From assembly GCA_014799785.1 (NCBI GenBank), contig JAAVHI010000023.1, forward strand, positions 1 to 64,000: a stretch of 64,000 nt of DNA, in the 5' to 3' direction. The stretch comes from Ruminococcus sp. (GTDB taxonomy: Bacteria; Bacillota; Clostridia; Oscillospirales; Ruminococcaceae). The position numbers were made by a program, and so were the translations under genes. The notes beneath the pieces are model-generated. The model had not been told where the DNA came from, searched no databases, and saw nothing but the letters and a program-made list of their open reading frames with translations. Below, in pieces: positions 27,150-36,461 of the stretch (position 1 is its first letter; each line of letters begins with the position of its first letter).

Positions 27150-30100
27150 TTATTTGATTATCACATAATCGCTATGATCATAGCTTTCGCCAAGCAAATC
27201 TCCAAGACCGCCATCATATATTTGCTTTTTGTGAGATATACAATCTATTCTTATAAAATCATCATATTTTGTAATTTTTACAATGGTAATATATGTTTTG
27301 CATACAAGGGTTGTTTTATAATACATTGAATCTGTGTACCAATTATATAGTTTACCTGATGATACTAATTGATTATCTGCATTATATTTTTTATACATTA
27401 GTGCACCATAAGTATAAGCCCATATATGGGAATATGGATTAACGTATTCATCATAATAATCTTGGTCAACATAAATATACACATATCCTCCATTTTTACG
27501 AATCACTTTAATCCCACTTGCCAAATTACCTTCAATTATTGTTGCACCGCCTGAATAATCAATATCTTCCGGATCAATTCCTGTATCACCGTATATATCA
27601 ACAACTATAATATCTGATTTTTCATTTTCATCATCATCCTTATCTTTATCGTTATCGCCCTCCTTATCTTCATCATCCTCAGTATCAAACCGTGCGTCAA
27701 ATATATACTCACCATTATATGCATAAAATTCACTTTGTTTTTCATCACTGAACCAAACAATGAAATCTCCTTGCTTATTGAACTTGATTTCGTATTCGCC
27801 GTTAGCATTGGTAATTCCCTTGGCAATAACCAAATCCGGCTGTTCCTTAGAATATATAACAACTGTGTGATTCGCTATTGGCTTAGTTACTTTTGTTGTT
27901 AGGTTGTATTCTTCAACCTTGCCTTTTACTGTTATTTCAATGGGAGTTAACTTTACGTTTATTACTGATGTACTACCCCAAAAAATACCTAAACGTTTCA
28001 TTTCCATTACTTCATATCCATCAGCTTTAATTTCAAGTTCTAATTCGTTTATATCTTTTGGTATAACAATTTCAAACTCTCCATTTTCGTCAGAACATAT
28101 TTTTTGAGATTTAGTCATACCATCTTGAATATATGAAATTGTTAATTCAGTATCTGCATATATCTTTGATAAATCATTATTATCTTCCAATTTACCAAAA
28201 ACTATTTTTTCTGATTTATCATAATAGTATGCAGTACTAACTGCTAATTTGGCATCGGCAATTCCATATTCAAATCCGTGAGTGTCTGAAACTGTTCTTA
28301 ATTTACTTGATTTATTTATAATTTGTTTTATAACATCGCCTGTTAAATTTGGATTAACTGAATACATCATTCCTGCTATTCCAGAAACGTGGGGAGCTGC
28401 CATTGACGTGCCGATAAATCCATCTGATTCATATGAATCATTAGGGGTGGTACTAAGTATTTCTACTCCTGGAGCAACAACATCCACTCGACTACCGTAA
28501 TTACTTTTATTCCAAACATAGTATTCTGAATTATCAAAATGTCCAATTGCACCCACTACAATAATATGATTTTTTACTTCAGCATTAGTAATATAATTTA
28601 ATACATTATTATATATTGTATCAATATCCTTGTTGCCTGATGATACTGTTATAACAAAATCATACCCTTTATCAAGAGATTTTTTTAACATTGAATTTAA
28701 TGAGTCCGCAGCTTCGCTCCAATCATCAATGTAAGTTTGTGTTATAGAGCCTTTTTTTATAGCTTGTATAATAAATTCTTCATTGTTATCTAATGTATTT
28801 AGACTAATATTTATAACCTTAACATCTTCCTTTATAAGTTTAGCCAAACCAGCTTCAATACCTGCTTCACTCTTCCTTTTTCCTATTGCATAACCATATA
28901 ATTTATTTTTAGGACAAATTCCTGATATTCCTTCTCCATTATCAAATTTTGCTGCCATTATACCAGCAACATGAGTACCATGTTTTTGTGTTAATTCATT
29001 CGTTATATACTCTTTAAAGTTCAAAAACATTTCCCATTTCTTTTCGAAAAATAGATCAACATGGTTTGTATCAAACATATTGTCTATTATCCCAACACTC
29101 ACCATCGACATTTCATTATAGTAGTCCCATGCACGAAAAACATTTATAGCATATAAGTTCCAAATTTCATCGTGTAATTCTCCATTCATGCTTGTTATTG
29201 GATCATTAGGTATAAAGTCTTCCCCTATATCAAAAATATAATTTAATGACGCATGTTCAACTATTGAATTATGATTGAACTCATTAATTATTCTACGTAA
29301 ATAATCAAGACTAACATCAAATTTAAACTCAATTTGATATTTATTTAGATAATCAATATATCCTACAATATCTGCATTTATATCGTTGACAACAGATGAC
29401 ATTTCATCAAATGAAATATTGTCATTAGCCATTATAAGCACCTGATTTTTTACATACGACAAGCCATCACTATTATAAACTATTTCGCCTTCATTTGTTA
29501 CTTCTTTATAATATATGCCAGTATCAAAAATCTCGATTGAATCTGGTTCTGTATTATTTTTAATAACAATTTCCGTTAAAACAACGTTTTTTATTTCAGG
29601 CTGAATGTTTTCGTCTATAGAAGCCGTAAATCCAAAAGAAACTGATGTATTTGGTTGAATAGGAGTTGTCCATTGCTTATTGGCTACTTCATATGTATTA
29701 GTATTTTTAGAAATAAGTTTGGCATTCCATAGTTCTTCAATATTGAAGTTACTGCCAAAACTTAAAGTCCATGCTTCTATGGGTTTATTTGATAAATTAA
29801 CTATTTCTATTTCAGCCTGAAGTCCTGTTTCCCACTCGTTTGTCTTTTTTAAATTAACTTTAAAGCCGTCTTCTTTATTTACTCTGAATGAACAAATTTC
29901 AATTTCAGCAGGTACTATTAAATTTTCACCACTTAAAGTATATCCGAAAGTAATAAAACTATTAGGAGTTATCTCAAAATTGTATCCAGCATTTTTTATA
30001 ATATACTCAGTTTCATTGTTATCATAAACAATTCCATTCCACAATCCACTTATTTTACCTCCAGCATCGTATTTCAAGGCCCAACCAGATATAGATTCAC

Positions 30101-30284
30101 TGCCTGTATTTAAAATGGTTATAGTTATATTTTGGTTATTTTCCCAACAATTAACAACATCATACTTAATTGTATAATTTTCATACCTATATATCATTTC
30201 TGTAAGATTTTCTGCAGAAACAGTAATCGGAAAAAGTACATCTAATAGCATTATTAACACCAATATCCAACTGCATTTTTTCAT
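27150..30284 (-). CDS. Secreted subtilisin-like (S8) serine protease with N-terminal CBM2-like modules
   Basis: A 1044-residue exported protein. A signal peptide (KKCSWILVLIMLLDVLFPITVSA) is followed by two beta-sandwich repeats resembling CBM2-type modules (SGWALKYDAGGKISGLWNG and EAWTLSFGSNFNIEELWNA). An S8 domain carries Asp in GIIDNMFDTNHVDL (about residue 400), His in KHGTHVAGIMAAKF (about 435) and Ser in GTSMAAPHVSGIAG (about 626). Two carboxypeptidase-regulatory-like domains, an acidic Asp/Glu/Lys run and a C-terminal domain follow. The start is set by GAGGAGG seven bases before ATG 30284. It lies 38 bp after the lipoprotein gene, in one transcript. The role on the element is unknown. 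Confidence 0.88.
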   Translation of the reverse strand: MKKCSWILVLIMLLDVLFPITVSAENLTEMIYRYENYTIKYDVVNCWENNQNITITILNTGSESISGWALKYDAGGKISGLWNGIVYDNNETEYIIKNAGYNFEITPNSFITFGYTLSGENLIVPAEIEICSFRVNKEDGFKVNLKKTNEWETGLQAEIEIVNLSNKPIEAWTLSFGSNFNIEELWNAKLISKNTNTYEVANKQWTTPIQPNTSVSFGFTASIDENIQPEIKNVVLTEIVIKNNTEPDSIEIFDTGIYYKEVTNEGEIVYNSDGLSYVKNQVLIMANDNISFDEMSSVVNDINADIVGYIDYLNKYQIEFKFDVSLDYLRRIINEFNHNSIVEHASLNYIFDIGEDFIPNDPITSMNGELHDEIWNLYAINVFRAWDYYNEMSMVSVGIIDNMFDTNHVDLFFEKKWEMFLNFKEYITNELTQKHGTHVAGIMAAKFDNGEGISGICPKNKLYGYAIGKRKSEAGIEAGLAKLIKEDVKVINISLNTLDNNEEFIIQAIKKGSITQTYIDDWSEAADSLNSMLKKSLDKGYDFVITVSSGNKDIDTIYNNVLNYITNAEVKNHIIVVGAIGHFDNSEYYVWNKSNYGSRVDVVAPGVEILSTTPNDSYESDGFIGTSMAAPHVSGIAGMMYSVNPNLTGDVIKQIINKSSKLRTVSDTHGFEYGIADAKLAVSTAYYYDKSEKIVFGKLEDNNDLSKIYADTELTISYIQDGMTKSQKICSDENGEFEIVIPKDINELELEIKADGYEVMEMKRLGIFWGSTSVINVKLTPIEITVKGKVEEYNLTTKVTKPIANHTVVIYSKEQPDLVIAKGITNANGEYEIKFNKQGDFIVWFSDEKQSEFYAYNGEYIFDARFDTEDDEDKEGDNDKDKDDDENEKSDIIVVDIYGDTGIDPEDIDYSGGATIIEGNLASGIKVIRKNGGYVYIYVDQDYYDEYVNPYSHIWAYTYGALMYKKYNADNQLVSSGKLYNWYTDSMYYKTTLVCKTYITIVKITKYDDFIRIDCISHKKQIYDGGLGDLLGESYDHSDYVIIK

Positions 30285-30322
30285 TATAAAGTCCTCCTCA
30301 AAAATTAATAATTTGAAATTGA

Positions 30323-30958
30323 TCAAAAGAAATCCCCAAAAAAATTTTTCAACTGTGCATATATTTTTTTTGCATATTTGTTGTCATTATCATAATAAAA
30401 GTCCCCATATTCGTAAATTAATATATATTCCTCCTCTTTATTTTCATTTATTTTTACTCCATAAAAGCAAGTCAATCCAAGAACTATATCGACTGAAGAT
30501 ACATTAAATTCCAATTTATACTTTGAATTAATTTTTAAAAGGTATTTATGATAATCTACCAGATCTTCTATCTGAATCGGTTCATAATCTGTATTAAAAT
30601 TGTTTTCTAAAATCTTTTTATGTATTTTTTTAATATCTCGCAAATTAGAGTATTCTTCTATGGTAATACGCTCATTATCATAATCAAATACAGGTTCTTC
30701 ATCTTCAAACTCAAAATACTTTATTTCTCCAGTTTTTTCAATATAATAACCGGAAGTGCCAATAAAATTTCCGGTTTTATATTCTCTTTCAAGTGGATAA
30801 TAGTGATACATAACAAAAACAATATCTGGCATATTTTGTAATATTTGGTCAACTTCTTTTGACGATGTTTCTTCTGTATCACAACCAGAAAACAGCATAA
30901 TTATGCTCAAAACCATAACTCCACACACAACGATATTTTTCAGCTTTTTTACAAGCAT
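30323..30958 (-). CDS. Hypothetical lipoprotein upstream of the S8 protease
   Basis: A 211-residue protein with a lipoprotein signal peptide and lipobox (IIMLFSGC), then an acidic, tyrosine-rich soluble domain (MPDIVFVMYHYYPLEREYKTG). I do not recognise the family. AAGGAGG precedes ATG 30958. Its coupling to the protease gene suggests a partner, inhibitor or substrate at the cell surface (inference). Confidence 0.7.
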   Translation of the reverse strand: MLVKKLKNIVVCGVMVLSIIMLFSGCDTEETSSKEVDQILQNMPDIVFVMYHYYPLEREYKTGNFIGTSGYYIEKTGEIKYFEFEDEEPVFDYDNERITIEEYSNLRDIKKIHKKILENNFNTDYEPIQIEDLVDYHKYLLKINSKYKLEFNVSSVDIVLGLTCFYGVKINENKEEEYILIYEYGDFYYDNDNKYAKKIYAQLKNFFGDFF

Positions 30959-31149
30959 AGATAATAGTACCTCCTTGGTCAAAACACAATAATCGCGTTA
31001 ATATACACTATTATACAACGCAAACGTGTGATTGTCAATAAAATTTTATAAATATGTTAACATTTATACGGATATGGCAAAAAAATATTAAAATAATACT
31101 GTTGGTTTAGTAAAAAACACAATTTAATGCTTTTTACTGGTAGTATATA

Positions 31150-33156
31150 TCACTTTAATAAATGCATTTCCCTTTTCTCAATTATTTCCATCTTTTTCAA
31201 ACTGTTAACCAATGCAGGAAACTCCTCAATAGGTGTTTTATACCTCTCGCAGATTTGCTGTGACTTAGCAAGAAACTTTTTGGCATTGTAATTCTCATGA
31301 TTATAAAGATAAAACGCGCCGAGATTGTTGCAAATATTGTAACACAGCGAAATCTCACGCTGGGAATATTCCTTGTTTCCTGAAAGGACATCGGGAACAA
31401 GCTTCTGCGCGGTTAAAGTAAACTTAATTGCTGCAGCATTATCATCATTAAAAATTTTAGCAAACGCTGCCATGCACATAAAATAAACCGCCTTAGAAAG
31501 GTTATCTGAAATGCAGTCAAAATACTTCTCCATTTCAGAAATATAGGAAATCATTCTATGCTCGTCTTCAAAAGTTTCAGCATATGGACAAACGTTTATC
31601 AGAAAATAAAAATAACGCTCAATATCATTTTTAGCTGCAAATTCCACAATCCTATCCGCAATTTCAAGCACAGTAGCATGCCTAAAATAATTTTTCTCCG
31701 TATATAAATGGTGCTGAAATTCGTCTATCAAATTATCCATAAAGCTATTACAATTATCCATATCGGGAGCAAAGTCCGCAGCGGCAACTTCTCCCACAAG
31801 CGGGTGAACGCGGATAATATGCTCGCTGTAATAAACAAGCCCAATATCGTCCAGTTCATTTATAGCGTTCATATCACTTACACCCGACAACTGCATAAAA
31901 TACTTATCGTCAATGCCCTCAACAGGTGCAAGAGAAAGCAGCCGCATAATATTTTTCTGTTCCTCGGTAAGAGCAAAAAGTCTGAAAAGCTGATGAATAT
32001 GCTCATAATATGTAGCGGAAATATCCTTGCGTATTTTGTCAGAAACGTCCAGCCCAACGTGTTCATTAAGGATTTTGTTAAGAAGCTCATCAGCGGTAAA
32101 CGCACTTTTCTTTAAAAGCCGCAAAATTAGTTCACAAGCAAGAGTGTGGTTATGCAAAGCCTCAAAAATTTTGTCGAGAGTGTCCTTTTCAATATCAGTA
32201 ACATTCAGCTTTTCTGCAATTTCAAAAAGGTACTGCCGTTCGATATCAGGCATTTCAAATACCGCATAGTCCTCGCCAACGTGACTTCTTGTGGTGAAAA
32301 TAATCTTGCAGTTCAGTTCCATAATGTCATCAAAATTCTCATCGTCCTCGGGAACAATATCAAAATTGTCAATAATAATCAGCGTGTCGTTCTGCATAAC
32401 CCGCAAATAATTCATATGCTGCGTGTAGAGATTTTCCAAAACTTCATCGGACTTATCACCCTTGAAATTAATCCCTGCAATCGTATTTTTCAAGCTGTCC
32501 GCATATGTAATAAACAAAACATTCGTAAAATCCGATTTGTTGTCCTTGATGAATTTTTTCACAAATTCACTTTTGCCGATACCGCCCACGCCGTAAATAA
32601 ATACTTTGTCCTCAGCTTCAAGCATTTCCGAAAATGCTTGAAGCTCTTTTTCTCTTCCGCAGAAATACTTACAGCTTGATATTGTGGGAATATTTATTCG
32701 CTCCGACATTGACGGCGATTCTGCTCCCGCTTTTGTTGGACGATTGAGAGAGAATATAATTATCTTTGTAAGAAAATCTGTAATTTCATTTTCATCATTC
32801 GGGTAATATTTCAGCAAGTTATCTCTGTCCGCCTCATTCATACCGTCCGAAATAATCAGTTGTCGAATTTCGTCGCACATACCAAACTTGTCCGAAACAT
32901 AGGGCAGGACACGCTCGTTCAGATCGTCGTAAAGCACAGTATAGTTCTCGGTTTCGGAGTAGAACTGCCGTCCCTCACGTTCAAGAACCTTTTTGCGGTT
33001 TCTGACCTTGTTAGCCGTGTACTCGGAAGCAATATCCAGCTTCCCGTTAAATTCATAATAGGAATATAGGATTTTTGAATACAATTCGTCCTTTTTCAAG
33101 CTGACCGCATACCTTAAAAGCACTGCGAAAACCTCCGCAAAGTCGCATATAGCCAT
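31150..33156 (-). CDS. STAND (NB-ARC/AP-ATPase-like) NTPase
   Basis: A 668-residue protein. An unassigned N-terminal domain of about 160 residues precedes an NB-ARC-like NTPase with CGREKELQAF, P-loop GVGGIGKS (about residues 189-196), Walker B LIIIDNFDIV and the sensor strand KIIFTTRSH. A winged-helix-like region and a helical, TPR-like C-terminus follow. No known effector domain is seen. STAND proteins often act as phage sensors or regulators. ATG 33156 is used because AAAGG is spaced for it. It is divergent from parM and may be a further defence gene or an element regulator. Confidence 0.72.
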   Translation of the reverse strand: MAICDFAEVFAVLLRYAVSLKKDELYSKILYSYYEFNGKLDIASEYTANKVRNRKKVLEREGRQFYSETENYTVLYDDLNERVLPYVSDKFGMCDEIRQLIISDGMNEADRDNLLKYYPNDENEITDFLTKIIIFSLNRPTKAGAESPSMSERINIPTISSCKYFCGREKELQAFSEMLEAEDKVFIYGVGGIGKSEFVKKFIKDNKSDFTNVLFITYADSLKNTIAGINFKGDKSDEVLENLYTQHMNYLRVMQNDTLIIIDNFDIVPEDDENFDDIMELNCKIIFTTRSHVGEDYAVFEMPDIERQYLFEIAEKLNVTDIEKDTLDKIFEALHNHTLACELILRLLKKSAFTADELLNKILNEHVGLDVSDKIRKDISATYYEHIHQLFRLFALTEEQKNIMRLLSLAPVEGIDDKYFMQLSGVSDMNAINELDDIGLVYYSEHIIRVHPLVGEVAAADFAPDMDNCNSFMDNLIDEFQHHLYTEKNYFRHATVLEIADRIVEFAAKNDIERYFYFLINVCPYAETFEDEHRMISYISEMEKYFDCISDNLSKAVYFMCMAAFAKIFNDDNAAAIKFTLTAQKLVPDVLSGNKEYSQREISLCYNICNNLGAFYLYNHENYNAKKFLAKSQQICERYKTPIEEFPALVNSLKKMEIIEKREMHLLK

Positions 33157-33254
33157 AATTTGCACAACCTTTCAATTTTTTAGTCCTGTTTTGAGCCTTT
33201 TTTAAGCCTGTTTTGTTTCGCCTCAAAATACTATACTTATATCACAGGCGGACA

Positions 33255-33301
33255 ATACCGATTACCGCGGAATTGGTATCGTTTGCCAAATATAGTATAA
33301 C
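33255..33301 (+). promoter_or_regulatory. parM promoter overlapping an inverted repeat
   Basis: ATACCGATT (33255-33263) and AATTGGTAT (33271-33279) form an inverted repeat with one G-T mismatch. TTGGTA (33273-33278), 17 bp and TATAAC (33296-33301) form a promoter whose -35 lies in the right arm. GATACC-like words recur after parR, so binding by the ParR-like protein is plausible. Confidence 0.55.
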
Positions 33302-33316
33302 ATACGGAGGTAAAAT

Positions 33317-34234
33317 ATGCAAGTATTTAAAAATTTAAAGATTATAGGTATCGACCACGGCTACGGCAACATTAAGACAGCCAACACCGTAACACCTACG
33401 GGAGTAAGCGTTTTTGATACAGAGCCGACCTTTGAGGGAAACGTACTCTTTTATGACGGAAAGTATTACCGTTTCGGCGAGGGACACAAGCCGTTCATTT
33501 CCGACAAAACCGAGGACGAGGATTTTTACACCGCAACACTTTTGGGGATTGCTAAAGAACTTTCAAGAGAGAAAATTTATGAAGCTGACGTGCATATTGC
33601 CGCAGGACTTCCCCTTACTTGGGTGAAAAATCAGCGGGAAAGCTTTCGGGAGTATCTTATAAAAAATCCCGACGTGACATTTCGGTATAAGAAAAATTTT
33701 TACAAAATCCATATCGCAGGTTGCAGTATTTATCCGCAGGGATATGCGGCGGTAATCAGCAAGCTTGGCGAGATGAACGGCGTGAATATGCTTGCCGATA
33801 TTGGCAACGGCACAATTAATATCATGTACATAAACAACCGCAAGCCCGTTGAAAGCAAATGTTGGACGGAAAAACTCGGCGTTAATCAATGTATGATTTC
33901 GGTTCAGAACGCTGTTCTTGATAAGTTTGGAGCGAGAATTGACGAAACGATTATCGAGAATATTATCCGTTTCGGCAAGGCAAATATCGGCAAGAAATAC
34001 CTTGACTGCATTACCGAGCAGATCAGGATTTATGCCGAGAAAGTTCTTGACGTTCTTGAAAAATACGAGTACAATTCCGAGCTTATGCGGCTGTATATTA
34101 CGGGCGGAGGCGTTTCAATTATGAAAAATTTTGCCGAGTTTGATTTTGAGAACATCGTTCTTATTGAGGATATTTGCGCAGCGGCTAAAGGTTATGAAAC
34201 AATTTGTTTGCAGTCGTTAAGGAGGGACAAGTAA
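33317..34234 (+). CDS. parM: ParM/StbA-like actin-family ATPase
   Basis: A 305-residue actin-fold protein. The phosphate-1 motif is GIDHGYGNIKTAN, phosphate-2 is ADIGNGTINIMYI, and an adenosine motif is ITGGGVSIMKNF. Such proteins form filaments that push plasmid copies apart. Its presence implies the excised element can persist as a plasmid-like circle. It overlaps the next gene by one base (TAATG). A regulatory inverted repeat lies upstream. Confidence 0.85.
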   Translation: MQVFKNLKIIGIDHGYGNIKTANTVTPTGVSVFDTEPTFEGNVLFYDGKYYRFGEGHKPFISDKTEDEDFYTATLLGIAKELSREKIYEADVHIAAGLPLTWVKNQRESFREYLIKNPDVTFRYKKNFYKIHIAGCSIYPQGYAAVISKLGEMNGVNMLADIGNGTINIMYINNRKPVESKCWTEKLGVNQCMISVQNAVLDKFGARIDETIIENIIRFGKANIGKKYLDCITEQIRIYAEKVLDVLEKYEYNSELMRLYITGGGVSIMKNFAEFDFENIVLIEDICAAAKGYETICLQSLRRDK

Positions 34235-34632
34235 TGATTTGGAGTACGAATTTGCGATTTAATCTTGACAAATCTCCCTATCGTGAGGCATACGGCTATT
34301 TAAAAAATATGGACAGAAACACTCACAAGTCCATTAACAAGGTCGTAGCAATCGCTGTATGTGAGCATTTCAAGCGGCTTGAAAAATCTGCAAACGACCC
34401 ATATTTTGAAACGAGGGAGCGTGAAGATAATTTCGTGAACCGCATTGTTGAAGCTGTAAAAATCGCTGTGGAAAAGGCTATGCCAAGCTTTATGGCGGCG
34501 TATATAACCGCTAATCTGTCGAATATACCAAATGTTTCAATAGGTAGTACCGTTTCTGAAAATGTGGTATTGAAAGAGGAAAATTCCGATACTGCCGTTA
34601 ATGATATTGATTTTGAATTTGTGGGAGAATAA
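34234..34632 (+). CDS. Probable ParR-like adaptor protein
   Basis: A 132-residue protein starting MIWSTNLRFNLDKS, with a helix-rich N-terminal half (YREAYGYLKNMDRNTHKSINKVVAIAV) compatible with a ribbon-helix-helix DNA-binding domain. The C-terminal tail is acidic (DTAVNDIDFEFVGE), as expected for a ParM-contacting tail. AAGGAGGG lies seven bases before ATG 34234. The assignment relies mainly on coupling to parM. Confidence 0.6.
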   Translation: MIWSTNLRFNLDKSPYREAYGYLKNMDRNTHKSINKVVAIAVCEHFKRLEKSANDPYFETREREDNFVNRIVEAVKIAVEKAMPSFMAAYITANLSNIPNVSIGSTVSENVVLKEENSDTAVNDIDFEFVGE

Positions 34633-34641
34633 TACGCTTTT

Positions 34642-34729
34642 GATACCGATTTATATAAAAATAGTGTCGTAAATTACATAGCTTGATACTAAAAAATATC
34701 CGTGTCATTTTATAAAAAATCATTGATAC
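34642..34729 (+). repeat. Spaced GATAC motifs after the ParR-like gene
   Basis: GATAC at 34642, 34685 and 34725 (spacings of 43 and 40), with TTGGTAC near 34744, in an AT-rich stretch. These may be centromere (ParR-binding) sites matching GATACC-like words before parM. Confidence 0.4.
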
Positions 34730-34808
34730 TGTTTTAAAAATATATTGGTACACGTTCAAATTTTACAGTACAAACAATAAAGCCATACGGTATCGGGGGA
34801 CAGCGTTC

Positions 34809-35062
34809 TGCCGCAAATGCGGCACAGCAAATTCCTACGGAATTTGTGTAATTGCATAGGCTAAACGCCTTTACAATTACAGCTTTACGCACAGCGTAAA
34901 GTGCTGCCATTACGGCAGCAAGCCGCATTTCGCGGCAGCCCCATTCGGGGCAAAATATGCACTCTGTAGGAGTGCATAGCGAGGTACGTCTAATGGCTAT
35001 CCAAAGTCAGCCATCAGACCGTCGGCAGAGCCGCCGCCTCGCTCAGGGGAGCTTCCCCCGAG
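34809..35062. repeat. Field of ten consecutive short hairpins before mobC (candidate oriT or ssDNA origin)
   Basis: Nearly every base lies in a stem-loop: TGCCGC/GCGGCA (34809-34824), CAAATTCC/GGAATTTG (34828-34846), GTAATTG/CAATTAC (34848-34880), CTTTACGC/GCGTAAAG (34883-34901), TGCTGCC/GGCAGCA (34902-34920), GCCGC/GCGGC (34922-34936), GCCCC/GGGGC (34938-34951), ATGCACTC/GAGTGCAT (34957-34977), ATGGCT/AGCCAT (34993-35014) and CTC-GGGG/CCCC-GAG (35042-35062). Loops are mostly 3-5 bases. Stems differ in sequence, so this is not a copied repeat. Confidence 0.85.
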
Positions 35063-35115
35063 ACCCTCTTTTGGCGCATTCGCGCATAAAAATACTATGC
35101 AAAAGGAGCAATGCC

Positions 35116-35448
35116 ATGAAAGAAAAGCGCATACGGGACAAGCAGATGATTGTCCGATTCACCGAGCGGGAACTGTCGGAATTTACCGATAAAATGAAAC
35201 GGGCAAAATCTAAAAGTCGTTCGGATTTTATTATGTCACTTGTAAAAACCAAGCCGATTATTGTTCCCGACGGTCTGCCCGAAATTGCCGCAGAACTGAA
35301 ACGCCACGGCAACAATCTCAATCAGATTGCACGGATATTTAATCAAACGAGAAGCTGTCCCTATCAGCTTAATCACGCTTTGGAAAATTGTGAATTGTCA
35401 TATGAAGCTGTGAAAAATCTTGTTTTCAAAATAAACGGGAGGAAATAG
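35116..35448 (+). CDS. mobC: MobC-like relaxosome accessory protein
   Basis: A 110-residue DNA-binding protein. An N-terminal ribbon-helix-helix-like part (DKQMIVRFTERELSEFTDKM) precedes the MobC signature KRHGNNLNQIARIFNQ. MobC helps the relaxase open DNA at oriT. ATG 35116 has AAAAGGAG seven bases upstream; the longer frame to 34957 runs through the hairpin field and is rejected. It lies two bases before the relaxase gene. Confidence 0.85.
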   Translation: MKEKRIRDKQMIVRFTERELSEFTDKMKRAKSKSRSDFIMSLVKTKPIIVPDGLPEIAAELKRHGNNLNQIARIFNQTRSCPYQLNHALENCELSYEAVKNLVFKINGRK

Positions 35449-35450
35449 CT

Positions 35451-36461
35451 ATGCCGATTTTTAAGGCGGCAGAAAATAAGAAGTGCAGGGGCAAGGGAGG
35501 TTTTAAAACCTCTCCCCGTCCCACACTTGCCTACATAACCAATCCTAAAAAGGCGGCTGTCGTTTCGTCAATAATGCTTGACGATAACAAAAATTATGCG
35601 GAGCAGTTTGCCGATACCGCGAAAATTTGGAACAAAGCGCAGTCCCAAAACAGCAGGAAATATTATCATTTTATTCATTCATTTTCGCCCGAGGATAATA
35701 TTTCTCCCGAAAAGGCGCACAGGATCACCGAGGAATTGTGCAAAAGATTTTTTCCTCACAGCGAAATTGTTATTGCAACGCATACCGACACAAATCATAT
35801 TCACTCGCATATTGTTATCAATTCGGTGAATTTTGATAACGGTAAAATGCTGCAAATTTCGCCGAGGCAGTACACGGCAATTAAAGATTTTTCTAACGAA
35901 ATTGCCGAGCGTGAAAATCTCGCTGTTGTGGATTTTCGCAAGCCGACAAAAGAGCCTGTTCGGCAAAGTCAAGCGGAACGTCAAATTATTTTGCGCGGCG
36001 GGACAAGCTGGAAACAGGAGCTTGCGGAGGTTATTGATTTGGCGTTATCGTCTGTAAATAATTTATTTGATTTTGAAAAATTCTTGAATAATTATGGCGT
36101 AACGCTTACGCGAAATACAAAAAAAACTATTGCCTACATGCACCCGCAAAAGGCGAAAGCTATTCGCGGGGAAAAGTTGGGCGCAAAATATACGAAAGGA
36201 GCGATAATAGATGAGCTTGATAAATTTGCAGACGGGCGCAACGGCTGCGGAAGAAATGACATTGTCGGATGCCAAGAAAATAATTTCGGACTTGCAGACG
36301 CGGATCTACAAGCAGGATTTATTAATTCGGAAATTGAACGACGAAGCCAATCAAATGCAGCAGCGGTGCGGCAGTCCGAAAGAGATAGAATTGCTGAAAT
36401 CGAAGCTGAACGAGAGCGAAAACGGCAGGAGAGAATTAAACGAAACCGTTACTCGCGTTAA
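35451..36461 (+). CDS. Relaxase / mobilization nuclease (MOBP-type)
   Basis: A 336-residue nicking enzyme. The N-terminal domain carries motif III HTDTNHIHSHIVINSVNF with the metal-binding histidines, preceded by YYHFIHSFSP. The tyrosine nucleophile is probably in RPTLAYITNP near residue 30. The tail is Arg/Glu-rich (EIEAERERKRQERIKRN). It nicks oriT and pilots the strand into a recipient. It is short for the family, with no helicase or primase domain. The last 251 bases are also read in another frame by the next gene. Confidence 0.88.
   Translation: MPIFKAAENKKCRGKGGFKTSPRPTLAYITNPKKAAVVSSIMLDDNKNYAEQFADTAKIWNKAQSQNSRKYYHFIHSFSPEDNISPEKAHRITEELCKRFFPHSEIVIATHTDTNHIHSHIVINSVNFDNGKMLQISPRQYTAIKDFSNEIAERENLAVVDFRKPTKEPVRQSQAERQIILRGGTSWKQELAEVIDLALSSVNNLFDFEKFLNNYGVTLTRNTKKTIAYMHPQKAKAIRGEKLGAKYTKGAIIDELDKFADGRNGCGRNDIVGCQENNFGLADADLQAGFINSEIERRSQSNAAAVRQSERDRIAEIEAERERKRQERIKRNRYSR

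Noticed and set aside
34809..35062. CRISPR array
   Set aside because: The hairpins differ in sequence and have no constant repeat-spacer pattern. No cas gene is present in the window.
34957..35115. Longer N-terminus of the MobC protein
   Set aside because: This part runs through the hairpin field and gives an implausible sequence, while ATG 35116 has a good ribosome-binding site.
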